Assembly: GCA_027886175.1 (NCBI GenBank)
Contig: JAJNNQ010000013.1
Location: forward strand, 5,041,501-5,105,500
Direction of reading: 5' to 3'
Length of the DNA stretch: 64,000 nt
DNA from: Phylloscopus collybita
Lineage: Eukaryota > Chordata > Aves > Passeriformes > Phylloscopidae
In this document: positions 40,793 through 50,896 of the stretch, in pieces
How positions within the stretch are numbered: position 1 is the stretch's first letter
Layout: each line of letters begins with the position of its first letter
Notes under the pieces: generated by a model
The model's database searches: none
The model's input: the letters and a program-made list of their open reading frames with translations, nothing else
What the model was told of the DNA's origin: nothing
Program-made: the position numbers and the translations under genes

Positions 40793-43441
40793 GGATTTTC
40801 AAAGATACTACGTATTAAGAAATTGAGAAATAGTAGCATAACCAAGCATTTCCTTTATCATAATAAAAAGCAGTATTTTTTAGCTAGGTTACAGTGGCTC
40901 AGGGCCACTGAGCTGGCCCAAGCTGCAACCACTGACAGCCACCTGAGGCACCCCAGGAAGCGCAGCACTTCCTGCCACTCCCCAGGGATTTACAGGAACA
41001 CAGTCACAGCTGTGTTGAGACAAAGCAAGAGGTGTGGGTGGACCTCCTGTCACAATGGAGACCCCTTAGAGCACTTGACCGAAGTGGGAGATCAGTTTAA
41101 CCCCTCAGGAGGCAGTTGGGAGTATGGGGAGGGAAGCATCTGAAGGGATGTTTCTCACCTTCCCTAAACCAGTGCCAGTTTCAAGGCAACCCTTTAGCTT
41201 TTGAGGTTGAGTCCCTCCTGTGAGGAGGAAGGTGGGGCAGAAGCAAGGTCAGGAGAGAGAGGAAGGCAGAGTGGCCTAGAGCATGAAAGATATTGACTTC
41301 CCAAACCTGGATCTAGGCCCTTAAAACAGACACCCTCAAATGTGTCCCCAAATCCAGCATCATTTCCCTACAAAATTCCCCTAAGCCCTGAGACAGATAC
41401 ATTTTCTGTCAAGTGACACAACAATGTAGGGGAAAAAAAAAAAAAAAGTGAGGCAGCTCACTGACAAAGCTACATAGACTTGTATTGTTAACAGCTTTTC
41501 AATATTAAATGTTTTTTTGAATGTGCTGGCACAGGTATGATATGTCTTTCCTTAAAGACAGAAGTATACCTTCCTTACAAAGCATATAAATGCTGCCTAA
41601 AATTAAGATGTATAGTTAATCAATTCTCATCCCCATCTCAGTGGGTAGGATAAATGGAAAATAAATGCAAGCAGTGAAGTTAACTGACTTTGAGACCTCA
41701 CAACTGATTTTGAATGCTTGTGTTTATTGACTGACAGCTTCTCTTCACAGAACTGGTAAACAATCCAAGTTACACCATGCAGCCACATGACCTACAGCAC
41801 AATTGCCTCTTAAAATTTTTCCACCAAATTATCAAAAGACAGGTTTTAAAATTATTGCTTTATCCTCTTCCACAATCTTCCTATGTATATTTTATTATAT
41901 ATATAGTTAAACTTCCAGAAGTATTTCTTCACGCTGCCATGAATCTGCTATCCCATGTATAAAGAACTCTGAAGTAAAGGAGCCTGTACAAGCTCAAATG
42001 CCTACTCCAAGGGAGCATCCCTTTCCCCAAAATTTGTAGTTACAGACTCTCTGACTACCCCCTTCCATTTCAGCCACTTCCCCAGCTTGTTCTTCCTCTG
42101 GGTTTGGTTAGTTTGTTTTGCTGTATTTTGAGACTTCTCCAAGGTTTCAAATATTTAGGCTGCACCAAAATTATTTGAAGAAACCAAGAGTCTTTTTCCA
42201 CCTTAAAAGCAGAGCCTAACACAGCAAACTCAGCATAAGCAAGAAAATTAAATGGGCACAAAATCCATGACTGATTGTCTATTTCCTTCCTTTTCCAAAC
42301 CAGAAAGCTGAGCTCTCTAACCCTCCCAACACCAGCTTCAAACCCTAGAGAGACCAAGAGGTCTCTCATATTGCCACACTAAAGTAACCACTCAAAACAC
42401 ACAGAGAAGAAAAACCTGCCTCTTGAGTTCTCTGTTTGCTCAAGCAAAACGGACAGGCCAATTTGCTTTCTACAGCAACTCCATCTTAGCTTGGCTTGAC
42501 TACCTAACACTTACTCACTTGTTTTTCACTGCCCTAGGCAGCACACTCATGTAGCTATAGCCAGACAGGAGGATTTTTTAAAAAATCTTTTTAAGAACTT
42601 CCTTACCTATGTTCTCCTATCTGACTCCTCCTTGTTTTCTCCTTCTTTGTGTCTATACCCTTTTATTCTTGTTCTCTCCTTGTAGCATCCCCCCCATCAG
42701 CTTCAGAGACCATTAAGTTTTTCTCTTTGTGAGCTTGCTTTTCTACTCCTCTTACAAGTTCTTCTCCTCCACCTTCAACCGGCCTGCACCAGCCCCATTG
42801 TCCCCCTCAACTTTCAGCCCTTCTCTTCCCCAAGGAGGCTTTCACTTTTTTTTTTTCCTTTTCTCACCACCCTTACTTTATCTTTCCTCCACAAAAGCAG
42901 AGTATTTCTATTTGGTTTAAGAGTTCTTCCACACAGTTTGCAAGCACCTAAACTTCATTCCTCTCCTCCCAGTTTCTGTTTCCAAGCCCAACACCTCCAC
43001 AGCCTCTCCTCCACAGAGGGATGCAGCCACCTGGACTTGAGGCAGTCCTGCATGAAAACCTCTAACACCAGCTATTCCGCAAAGAATTTGTTTAAGAGAA
43101 TCTAACTCAGGCCTGCAACTTTGACACAGGACTGAATTCATAGAGACTTAAAAAATCATGATACACCCCATTCACCTCTGTTACTACAAACACAACAGAT
43201 CAATAGACTTTAATTTCAGAAAGCTCCTCAAGATGTTACGTACAAAGGACAAAGGTGGTGGTGGAACCCAAAACAAAACTAAAATGTATCTATACCTCCC
43301 GAGGACTTTGTTTTCTAAGCAATCTTTGAAATTTTGGCCTATTGTTCTCTACAGTGCACAACAGAGCATTCAGCAAGTGGTTTCTATTTTTAGGACGTCG
43401 TGGAATGTTTTGCTTTCGTCTCTTTTGCTCTGTGGGACCAC

Positions 43442-43456
43442 AGTGCCATCTATTGG
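43442..43456 (-). promoter_or_regulatory. CTCF-like core motif
   Basis: The minus strand reads CCAATAGATGGCACT. It fits the CTCF core (CCASYAGRKGGCRSY) at all but one position. Its orientation is the same as the candidate at 36315. It lies 3.4 kb before the tRNA gene and CpG island, a plausible boundary position, but this rests on motif shape only. Confidence 0.45.
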
Positions 43457-43493
43457 GAAAAGCTATAAAGAGCAGGCATTGGCTGGTCATTAC

Positions 43494-43551
43494 TTGCAAA
43501 GACTCCAAGTATTTATTACTTTTTGCAAAGACTGCAAGTATTTATTACTTT
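43494..43551. repeat. 29-bp tandem duplication
   Basis: Two adjacent 29-bp copies (43494-43522 and 43523-43551) differ at a single base (C versus G at the twelfth position). The high identity indicates a recent local duplication. Confidence 0.92.
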
Positions 43552-43684
43552 AATCTCATAACAATTAGGTAGGCCAAATTCTTACCCTAGGCTTTTAAAG
43601 GATAGGATATGCAAACCTCAATATTATGGAAAATTCCAGACTTTTGTACTTGAAGTAACTTAAACGAACACTTCAGAACTTTGC

Positions 43685-43752
43685 AGTGTCCTCTTGTCTC
43701 TGGTGTGTTAGTACACAACTGTACTAACATGCCAGAGACAAGAGATGACACT
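43685..43752 (+). other. Near-perfect long hairpin, possible miRNA-like or MITE-like structure
   Basis: A 24-nt arm (43691-43714) and its partner (43721-43744) are complementary except at two adjacent positions, around a 6-nt loop ACAACT. Beyond a 2-nt bulge (43745-43746), six more base pairs (43685-43690 with 43747-43752) extend the stem. In plus-strand RNA the two odd positions become G-U pairs, giving a continuous stem; in minus-strand RNA they are A-C mismatches. Both differences are also what independent decay of one methylated CpG in each arm would give, so strand preference need not reflect selection. No flanking target duplication or host gene is evident. It could be a young hairpin RNA precursor, a tiny inverted-repeat element, or a template-switch mutation. 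Confidence 0.75.
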
Positions 43753-46599
43753 CTTAGAAATAAACATCAAGAAGGTGTACCCTGCCTTCTTTCTTAATCC
43801 TACATCTGCCACTGCAGTGGGGCTCCCTGTTTGAGCAACATCATACAGGGATAAACCCTGCTCCCTAACCTGATCATTATTAATCCTCCAAGAACAGGCA
43901 ATAAGATAAATCTTTGAAAATTCTCCTTCCATCAATAAGCAGCACAAATCAAGCCTTCCTACATCTATAAGCAGGCCCTCTTTCTTTCTACAGTCAGGGG
44001 GAACTCTGAGCAGCCAGAATAAGCCTGTAAAGCACTCATAGTCCATATTCAACATCAAACAAAGAGCAAGACAAATTTTAAGAGGGACCTTTTTAAAAAG
44101 GATTCCAGAAGAACTCCAGAGGAGTTTAGGAGATCGAGGCCTGCAGACATGCCATCCACACCAGGCAATTAAACAGAGAGGCAGAGGCTAAAAAAGACAG
44201 GCCCCTAGATAAGGCAGGCAGCACGGAAGACTTACCAAGGGGCAGTCTTTCTTCCTGAATGCACTTCCAGGAGCATCCATGACAGTCCCTTGCTAGGTGA
44301 CAGCAGGCTGAGACCAGGAGTCCCCTGGCTACCACCTCAAGGGCAATGATGAACACTGGGCACTGGCTCAAGAAAGAAGCACAAGTTCTGGCTTTCAAAG
44401 GAAAATGAGGCATAGGTGAACCATGTTACTGCTTGGGGAAGAGGAGGAAGAGGGAGGGCAGGATTTCCTCTCCCTAGATCACAGTGCAGCTGGCACCTTG
44501 TATCCTTCACACACAGGCATTTTCCAAATATATAAGGTGGCTACACTGAAGATTTAGAAAATTAGCTAGTGCTAACATACAGACATTGGGAACTTTCCCA
44601 TGATGGTGAGAAGGTGTCTTTATGCCCATATGTACTGACATATGTAACTACATACACATTTTTATGCATAAGCCACTGCCAAGTAGCCTTTGAGAATCAA
44701 CCAACAAATCAGGACCAAAATGCTTAATAAAAAAAACAACTTAGCATAATAAAATCATACTTTCTTCTCATAAGCTTGTAAGACACCTAATTTTGAGGAA
44801 AAAGTTGCAAATACAAGCAATAGGCCGGGGCCCTCCTCATTTCACCTCCTGAAAGCTGCAGCCGCCACACTGGAGCCCAGCTGAGCACCAAACAACAAGA
44901 AGTTCCTCACGCACCCTGGAGAAACCCTGCCCAGGTCCGACTCTCCCCTCCCAGGGGCACACAGCTCACCTCCTCCATCTCCTCACAACGGCCCCTGGGG
45001 AAGGGAATGAGGCAGGATCACTGAGCTCACCCCTTCCCACCCCACTGCAGCACTGCCATGGGCTGGGCAGGAAGAGACCCCCACAGCCAGCAGCACCAGG
45101 GCTCACCACACCTCACAGCCCGGCCTCCCACAGGAAGGCCTTGTGCTTTAGCAGCCGTTCACTTTATGTTGTAAACAGCCAGCAGATAAACAACATGCTC
45201 ATTTTCCTGGGATTTCCAGTAAATCCACGTAAATTGTCCTGATTTAGCATGATTTTCAGTGTGAAACGCCCATCTTGGAACATGCTGCCCTTCAGGTGTC
45301 AGGCCCATCAAGAAGAGCAGAAATGCAAATAAGTGTCGCCTCACATAGGGATTGTTTCTTTTTTTCTTTTTTTCCAGAGTCAAGAATCAGTAAAAGCTGC
45401 AGTTAAGACTAAGGGGATGAAGGAGACCTTGTGGAGAAAGTCACAACACTGTATGCTCCCACTGCATGTCCTGGCTGCTCTCTGGCACTATGGAGGCATG
45501 CTGCAAAACAGCTGTGCAGGCAACAAACAAAACATCTGCTTCACGCACCCTGGATGTGGCAAAAGCTGTATAATCATTCACCCAGCAGGCCAGAGCAAGA
45601 CCCCGAATGTCAAACTAGTAATTCCTGCTTGGCAGGAGGGTGCAGGAGCTGCTGCCTGTCCCTAGAGACACAGCACGGAAGAGGAAAAGGAAGTAGCGCT
45701 GTCCTCACTCAGTTTCTTAAGAGGTCTCTGTCTAAGGAACGGAGTCCCTCTCCCTTTCTAATGATTTGTGGTTTGGGTTCTTTTTCCCCAGTTACACAAA
45801 AACAGAATTTTTCATTTTTTTTTTATTATTCTCAGTACTTGTACAAATACTCCTCCACACAGTCTCTACTCCTCAGCACTGGGACATTGATATCCTGGTG
45901 TGAAGAAGAGAATATGAAACTCACTGCAAGCAAAAGATGAATTTTATTCATCCTTTGATGCAATTGCATATGTCTCTTGTTCACTTACACTCCCTTACCT
46001 GCTTCAGGGATTACCAAACCATCACTGAAAGCAGTGAAGTTAATGCAAAATTCAGAGAAGAAGTGATAACCAAAAGACAGAAGAAGGGATCATTAAAAGA
46101 CTTAAAATGGCACTTCAGGGAGTTAATGTCTGCAGTACAGATAAAGGGCTGATATGGGCAATAGAGACAGCTCTGGCTGCATGATCTTGAGGGCCTCTTT
46201 GAACTTTTTGGTATATAACTGCACTGTTGAAAGCAGCAGACTGTGTTAACATCAGAGGGGAGGTCACAAGACCCGGGCCTAAACATCCAGGAAGTGTCCT
46301 GCAACCTTCTCCATTAACAGAGCTGCCCTTCTCCCATGGCCCTGCTGCCTTTCTTAAGGGGTGAAATCAGAAATTATTTGAAACACTTTCCCTCCTGCTA
46401 CAGTGCGTGCATTTGTTAAGCATTACCCAGGCACTGTGCAGTTACAAAGACCGTCAGCACCAAAGGAGGCAAAACGGAGAGATGTTGTCACCGTCGAGTT
46501 GCAGTGATGACACCACTCGAGCATCTACTCGCACTCCGTATGAAACAGGACGGTGTAAAATAACCTTTACTTCCTTCCTGCAGGTTCTCACTCACAAGC
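43753..46599. other. Gene-free interval with a GC-rich block
   Basis: No coding exon is recognised. An isolated GC-rich block occupies about 44823-45135. Open frames at 45333-45940 (110 and 169 codons, overlapping in different frames) resemble no known protein. Confidence 0.45.
44823..45135. other. Isolated GC-rich block
   Basis: This stretch has abrupt edges and is clearly richer in G and C than the DNA on either side. It is relatively poor in CpG, unlike the island at 46.6-47.5 kb. I see no conserved reading frame, tRNA or repeat. It could be an old element or an exon of a non-coding transcript, and I cannot tell which. Confidence 0.4.
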
Positions 46600-46851
46600 G
46601 GCTCTGAGGAAGAACGCGTTTGCTACTGTGCAGCGACAGGGTGCTCTGAATCCTGCCGCCCTCAGCGGGACAATTCCCTGTGGGCACACTCGCGGCACCG
46701 AGGCACCGGCGCTCCCCGCAGCAGCCACTTCCGCGGGCCGTCTCCAGCGGGGCCCCGCCACCGCCAAGGCTGCATTTCATTTCTCCCCGCACTTTTGTCC
46801 TCCTGCCTCCGGAGCGCCGCCGAGTCCCAAAAAAAGCCCGTCGTCCCTCCC

Positions 46852-46856
46852 AAAAA
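46852..46856 (-). terminator. RNA polymerase III T-run terminator of tRNA-Ile
   Basis: Five T residues on the minus strand start seven bases after the tRNA 3' end, the standard stop signal for RNA polymerase III. A second, longer T run at about 46829-46835 could act as a backup. Confidence 0.8.
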
Positions 46857-46862
46857 GCTGTG

Positions 46863-46956
46863 TGCTCCAGGTGAGGCTCGAACTCACAACCTCGGCATTG
46901 CTCGGCTTTGTACTGCTGTATAAGTACCGCGCGCTAACCGATTGCGCCACTGGAGC
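46863..46956 (-). tRNA. tRNA-Ile (anticodon UAU), with intron
   Basis: The minus strand folds into a complete cloverleaf that decodes AUA isoleucine codons. The acceptor stem pairs GCUCCAG with CUGGAGC, followed by discriminator A at 46863. The D stem is GCGC/GCGC. The anticodon stem CGGUA/UGCCG encloses the loop CUUAUAA with anticodon UAU, and the T arm is GUGAG-UUCGAGC-CUCAC. The mature molecule is 74 nt. The 94-nt gene is interrupted by a 20-nt intron (46899-46918) directly after position 37, the canonical place for nuclear tRNA introns. Internal pol III A and B boxes are intact (TGGCGCAATCGG and AGTTCGAGCCT). An intron is the rule for this vertebrate isoacceptor. The CCA end is not encoded, as expected. 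Nothing suggests a pseudogene. Confidence 0.97.
46899..46918 (-). other. Intron of tRNA-Ile(UAU)
   Basis: Twenty nucleotides lie between exon halves 46919-46956 and 46863-46898, and are removed by the tRNA splicing endonuclease. A GUA triplet in the intron can pair with the UAU anticodon (one G-U pair), consistent with the usual anticodon-intron helix of pre-tRNA. In yeast, an intron in this tRNA is needed for anticodon pseudouridine formation. Whether that applies in birds is unknown to me. Confidence 0.9.
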
Positions 46957-47267
46957 CCTGACACCAACACGTCCCGAACGGTTTATCAAGGGCTCGCCCG
47001 GCCCCGGCGGGGGAAGGGCAGAGAACTGCTGCCCGCACCCCGCGCTGAGCGGCGGCCCGAGGCCGCCCTGGTTCCCTGTCCGGGCCGCGCTATCCCGTTA
47101 GCGGCGCGGTGAAGGCATGAGGGACGCTGCACCGCTCGGGGAGGGCGGCGCCCGCGAGCAAAAGAGAGGCGACCGGCAGCAAAGCCCGCACAGAGCCCTT
47201 CCGCCCCGGCCTCCCCGCCGGGCGGCGGCCGCGGGGGTGGCGGCAGAGCCCGGCTCCCTCCGCCGCC

Positions 47268-47296
47268 GGGCGGGCGGGGCTGCGGGCGGGGCGGGG
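47268..47296 (+). promoter_or_regulatory. GC-box cluster and predicted G-quadruplex
   Basis: Six runs of three or more G occur within 29 bp (47268-70, 47272-74, 47276-79, 47284-86, 47288-91, 47293-96) with loops of one to four bases. The same sequence holds overlapping Sp1-type GC boxes. This is typical of a CpG-island promoter core and fits the standard G-quadruplex rule on the plus strand. Confidence 0.7.
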
Positions 47297-48112
47297 CGGC
47301 GGTGGCAGGTGACGGGCGGCAGCGGCGCGGCCTGGCCGCCCTCCGGCATCCCGAGCTGCCGCCGGCTACGGCGGCTACCGCGGTTCCGTTCTGAGGGTTC
47401 GGGACAGACGCAGCCCGGCCCCGGGCTGTGTGGGACCGAGCCTCCTGATGGCCTTCGGTGAAAGGCATTGGGCGCTGTGTCAGCGGAGTTCAGTCTCACG
47501 TACAGGGTCAGCCGTGGGGTGATGATGCACCCACGGTCATGCTCAGGACCAGGCCGCAGCGAAAAGTAACCAGTTACTGCCAGGGAACTAAATGTTGATA
47601 TCTGTAACATCGCCCCCGTGTGCGACAGGAGGGATGCCTGGCATTCTCAAAACAAGTGTTCGTTCAACACTGCGTGTGCATTATTAAAGTATACACCCAG
47701 CATGGATTTATTCTGCAGTCAGATCTGTCTGATGGTAAACATAATCGTCATCAGCAGATATTGAAACCCAAGTGTGACTCCACTACCTCTCTTCCCCCAT
47801 GGTAAATGAGCTAGCACTTTTTGAAAGGAGAGGAGGTGCTTCTCACTTGCCAAAAAAGTTTTTATCCTGTTGATATTATTACTGTGGGCATTACTTAAAA
47901 TATATTTCAGTGGTACACACCACTGACAGGTGAAGCCGCATGCAGTTGCTGTATGTATCCTTGATGAAGGTGTCTGGCATGGAGAACTGGCAGTTCATTT
48001 CTTCAGAGAAATTTTCCATCATCACATAGGTGTACCTATGGCATACCAGAAAACGGCAGCAGTCTTCATTACCCTTAACATCATTATGGTAACAAAATAG
48101 TCTAAGATCGCT

Positions 48113-48136
48113 GGGGGGGGGGGGGGGGGGGGGGGG
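48113..48136 (+). repeat. G(24) homopolymer
   Basis: Twenty-four uninterrupted G residues. Such runs are rare in vertebrate DNA, can form stacked quadruplexes and are hard to sequence, so the true length is uncertain. Confidence 0.9.
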
Positions 48137-50603
48137 AAGTACTATGGAGAGTGTGGTTTAAAAAGTATATGACCCAGTGTCAATATTTAGCTTGTATTTT
48201 TTTGTTAACATGTCTTTATTGCTGGACACAAGCTTGTAAATTTAAGTCTCCAATAGGTCTGGTGATTGAGGAAAGTAGAAAAATAAGTGTTGTCTGAAAT
48301 GCAGTTTTTTCCAGTAAGCTTTTTTTTCTGTACCTCAATGCAAAAAAAATGAATTATTTTCATGTAACGGTTTTGTGCTTCAGTACTCTTGCACTTCTCT
48401 GGCAGCAAAAGGTTACACATGTAGTCCTTACCTTTGCATAAAGTAAGGATCAGGGCCAGAAGGGAGAGCAGAAACCCCAGATGCTGAAACAGGCTTTGAT
48501 GGATGTGGAGAGCCATCGTGAAGCAGACTAGGAAGTTAAATCCAGACCCCAATCAGTTCCTGAGGTGTATGAGATGAACTTGTTTACTTGGGTGTCACAG
48601 AGACTGCAACACTGGTTCTTTTCTTTGCCTCTCCAATACACTTCAGAGAAATGGTTTCATAGCCTTTCACGCAATGCAGTTATCTGCATTTCTTAGCCCC
48701 ACTATTATATGCATGAAGTGGCAATTAGCTTCATTTTTCAAAACCTACTGATTTTCAGGATGTTGCAGAAAATGTTACCCTGTGATAATAGCCTCAGCCT
48801 TACATTAATGGTGAATTTTGTAAGTGAACTTTGTTTACTCCTTGAGTAGGTTTAACTGCCAGGTTTTCATACCTCATACCAGCCACAAAATGGATTTATG
48901 ACCCTGCAACTGAGAAAATTTTTTCTGCAGGTAATAGTACCTTGTATTCTGCCTGGTGGGGAAAAGTGGAGACTAGGGATTAGAGCAGTGGTTGTGGGCA
49001 AGAGCCCTGCAGTTAAAACTGGTACTTTAATACCATGATGAACTAGGATTGGCTCAATCAGTTCCAGGATCTGTGTTTTTTCCTACTGCGGCTCTGGAGA
49101 TTCTCTAGGATTTCATGCCCCACAAATGGAGTCCTGCTCTGCAATACAAGTGAGTAATGATGAGGCAGAGCTTTACAAAACCACGATCATTAACTAGAGC
49201 GTCTGCACTTCTCCAGTCCTGCCAGTCTGGGTCATAATCTCCTAAGTGCAAGTGCATTTTAAATAGAAGCTCTCTTTCCTTCACAGCTAAGTACAGAACT
49301 GCCAGCAGCCTACAGAACAAAAAGTACCAGAAATGTACCTGTCTGTAAGTTCAGAAACAGGCCTTATGGGTTTGCTGTGTGGTGGTGTCTCACCCCAGCT
49401 GTTCTGGTGGTAAAAATCCCATGTTTTAAATAAATGATGTAGTGGTGGTGTTTTGTAATTGAATAAAATAATAACTACTACTGTGGGCTTATTTCAGAGG
49501 AAATTATGGCTAATACATTGTGATTGCATTAATACAGTGGAACTGTAATCCACCTGTGGATTTTTTTATCCCAAAATGAATGGATTTTTTTTTCCTGTTT
49601 TATAAATTACAAAATGAGTTTAAACTAAACTGCAAAGAAGTGATAGAGATGAAGGTAAAACAGTCACTCTTACAAATAATAGATAAAAGCACAGTATTAG
49701 TTCCAATTCACACTACATTGCTTTCTTCTGGTGGAAAATTACAAGAATATGAGTTAAAGAACTCCCAGTTTTGTACTGCTCATCATGCTGAATTTTTGGG
49801 CCTGTAGCTGCACTGCTCCTATGTGCAAGCCATGGAGAATGTACCACTCACTTTTAACCAGATCATTTTATCACCTTGTACCCATACACATTCACCCACT
49901 AAGCACAGTAGATAAAAGTGGAAGACTTGAGATACGTCAAGAGCAAAGTGCTAAGATATTGTAATGTCTTGGGATTATTTTTGTTTACCCGCTCACTTCA
50001 TGTGTTTGGAGTCTGAAAAAATGTTTATAGATATCTTTATTAAAAAAAAAAAAACTGGGAGTGGCAGGGAAGAAAAGGAGCAGTCCTATAGCAACTGTGT
50101 AGGTCTTGAACAGAAACTTGTGAGGGAATAAAGGCTAAGAAAGATCTGGAAAGTCTGGTTCTTCTCAGTTTCTTGTTTGCCTGACAATTTGATGGCAATA
50201 CTGCACTTTCCCAAAGAGCATCAGGGTCAGCTCTCCACAAGCCCTGCTATAACACTGGCAGAGCAGATCAAATTAAGGTGAGCATTTATGGACAGCTGCT
50301 CTTGGTCTTACAAATGCAGGAGACATCTGTATTTTGGCTACTTGGCAAAGCAAGATCATGGTATTTTCAAACAAATACGAATACCACAAACATTCAGCCT
50401 TAGAATGTTGAAGGGAGGTTTCTATATTAGACTTGAAAGGAGTGAATGCCCCAGCCTCGTCCATTTTTTTTCTGACTGTATAACAAGGTCATTTTTGTAG
50501 AGAGGTAATGTACACTCTCCAGCTGATACAGTAAAGAGAATTAAGAAACCCCCTGTGTGTAAAACCCAGTCTCCAATAAAAAATATATATTTTAAAAACA
50601 CTA

Positions 50604-50616
50604 GTCAATTATTAGC
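50604..50616. promoter_or_regulatory. HNF1-like site in HAAO 5' flank
   Basis: GTCAATTATTAGC matches the palindromic HNF1 consensus GTTAATNATTAAC at 10 of 12 specified positions, about 200 bp before the HAAO start codon. HAAO is a liver and kidney enzyme in vertebrates and HNF1 drives many such genes, so the site is plausible. No more than the motif supports it. Confidence 0.4.
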
Positions 50617-50816
50617 CAAGCTGCTGCAGCATTAGTACTCTCTATGAAGTAACCTTTGGCTGATGGACCTGTCCCCTTTGACACTGAAGCCTGAAGACAC
50701 CTCTCTTACCAGCCAATCCCCTGAGCACTGGGGTTGGAATCACGGGCAGCCTGCTCACAGAAAAAGCACTCTGCAAATTCTAATACCTCAGACAAAAGTT
50801 TCTTGGGTGGTGGACC

Positions 50817-50896
50817 ATGGAGCTTCTTGTGAATGTAGGAAAATGGATAGAAGAAAACAAAACTGCCTTTTTGCCACCTGTTTGCAACAAGCTTAT
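50817..50896 (+). CDS. HAAO: HAAO coding exon 1
   Basis: Codes for residues 1-26 plus two bases of codon 27 (Met), ending in the family-diagnostic PPVCNKLM. The donor is CTTAT/GTAAGT, a near-ideal 5' splice site, and the intron is in phase 2. A longer frame starting at 50663 covers the same DNA in another register but lacks any homology. Confidence 0.95.

Larger units (their letters stand above)
36330..43441. other. Gene-free AT-rich interval
   Basis: I see no supportable gene. It contains poly-A runs at 39752-39795 and 40769-40792 and a short one near 41432-41446. A 172-codon open frame at 39860-40378 lies directly after the longest A run, but it matches nothing I recognise. Confidence 0.45.
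46600..47470. promoter_or_regulatory. CpG island upstream of HAAO
   Basis: This is the only strongly CpG-rich, GC-rich region in the window. It contains GC boxes of the GGGCGGGGC form (near 47272-47280 and 47284-47292) and a cluster of G runs, and it surrounds the tRNA-Ile gene. No TATA box is evident, as is usual for island promoters. It lies about 3.3 kb before the HAAO start codon. It may serve the tRNA locus alone, an unannotated non-coding RNA, or a distant 5' non-coding exon of HAAO. A CAG/GTGACG donor-like site at 47308/47309 would suit the last, but that is speculative. The 160-170-codon open frames on the minus strand here are composition artefacts. Confidence 0.8.
47471..50816. other. 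Interval between CpG island and HAAO start codon
   Basis: About 3.3 kb with no recognisable coding exon. It holds the G(24) run at 48113-48136. Its last ~240 bp are the proximal 5' flank or leader of HAAO. That part has a CCAAT box at 50573-50577, a TATATAT stretch at 50584-50590 (too close to the CCAAT box for a textbook promoter) and an HNF1-like palindrome. It also has acceptor-like sites ending at 50760 and 50791. An upstream ATG at 50663 opens a frame that overlaps the HAAO start in another frame. Confidence 0.5.

Noticed and set aside
40893..41290. Possible retroelement in a GC-richer stretch
   Set aside because: No LTR ends, CR1 motif, poly-A tail or target duplication could be identified.
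45431..45940. 169-codon open frame
   Set aside because: Overlaps another frame, lacks homology and lies in ordinary intergenic sequence.
1..46599. Exons of ZFP36L2 or THADA
   Set aside because: I looked for their zinc-finger or repeat-rich coding patterns among the frames and saw none. If present, they lie further left than this window.
46986..47610. Overlapping 160- and 170-codon minus-strand frames in the CpG island
   Set aside because: Low stop-codon density follows from the high GC content. The predicted residues are a Pro/Arg/Ala/Gly mixture typical of translated CpG islands.
50573..50590. CCAAT plus TATA pair as the HAAO core promoter
   Set aside because: The boxes are only about seven bases apart, whereas functional pairs are usually some 40 bp apart. 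The AT-rich run makes a chance TATATAT likely.
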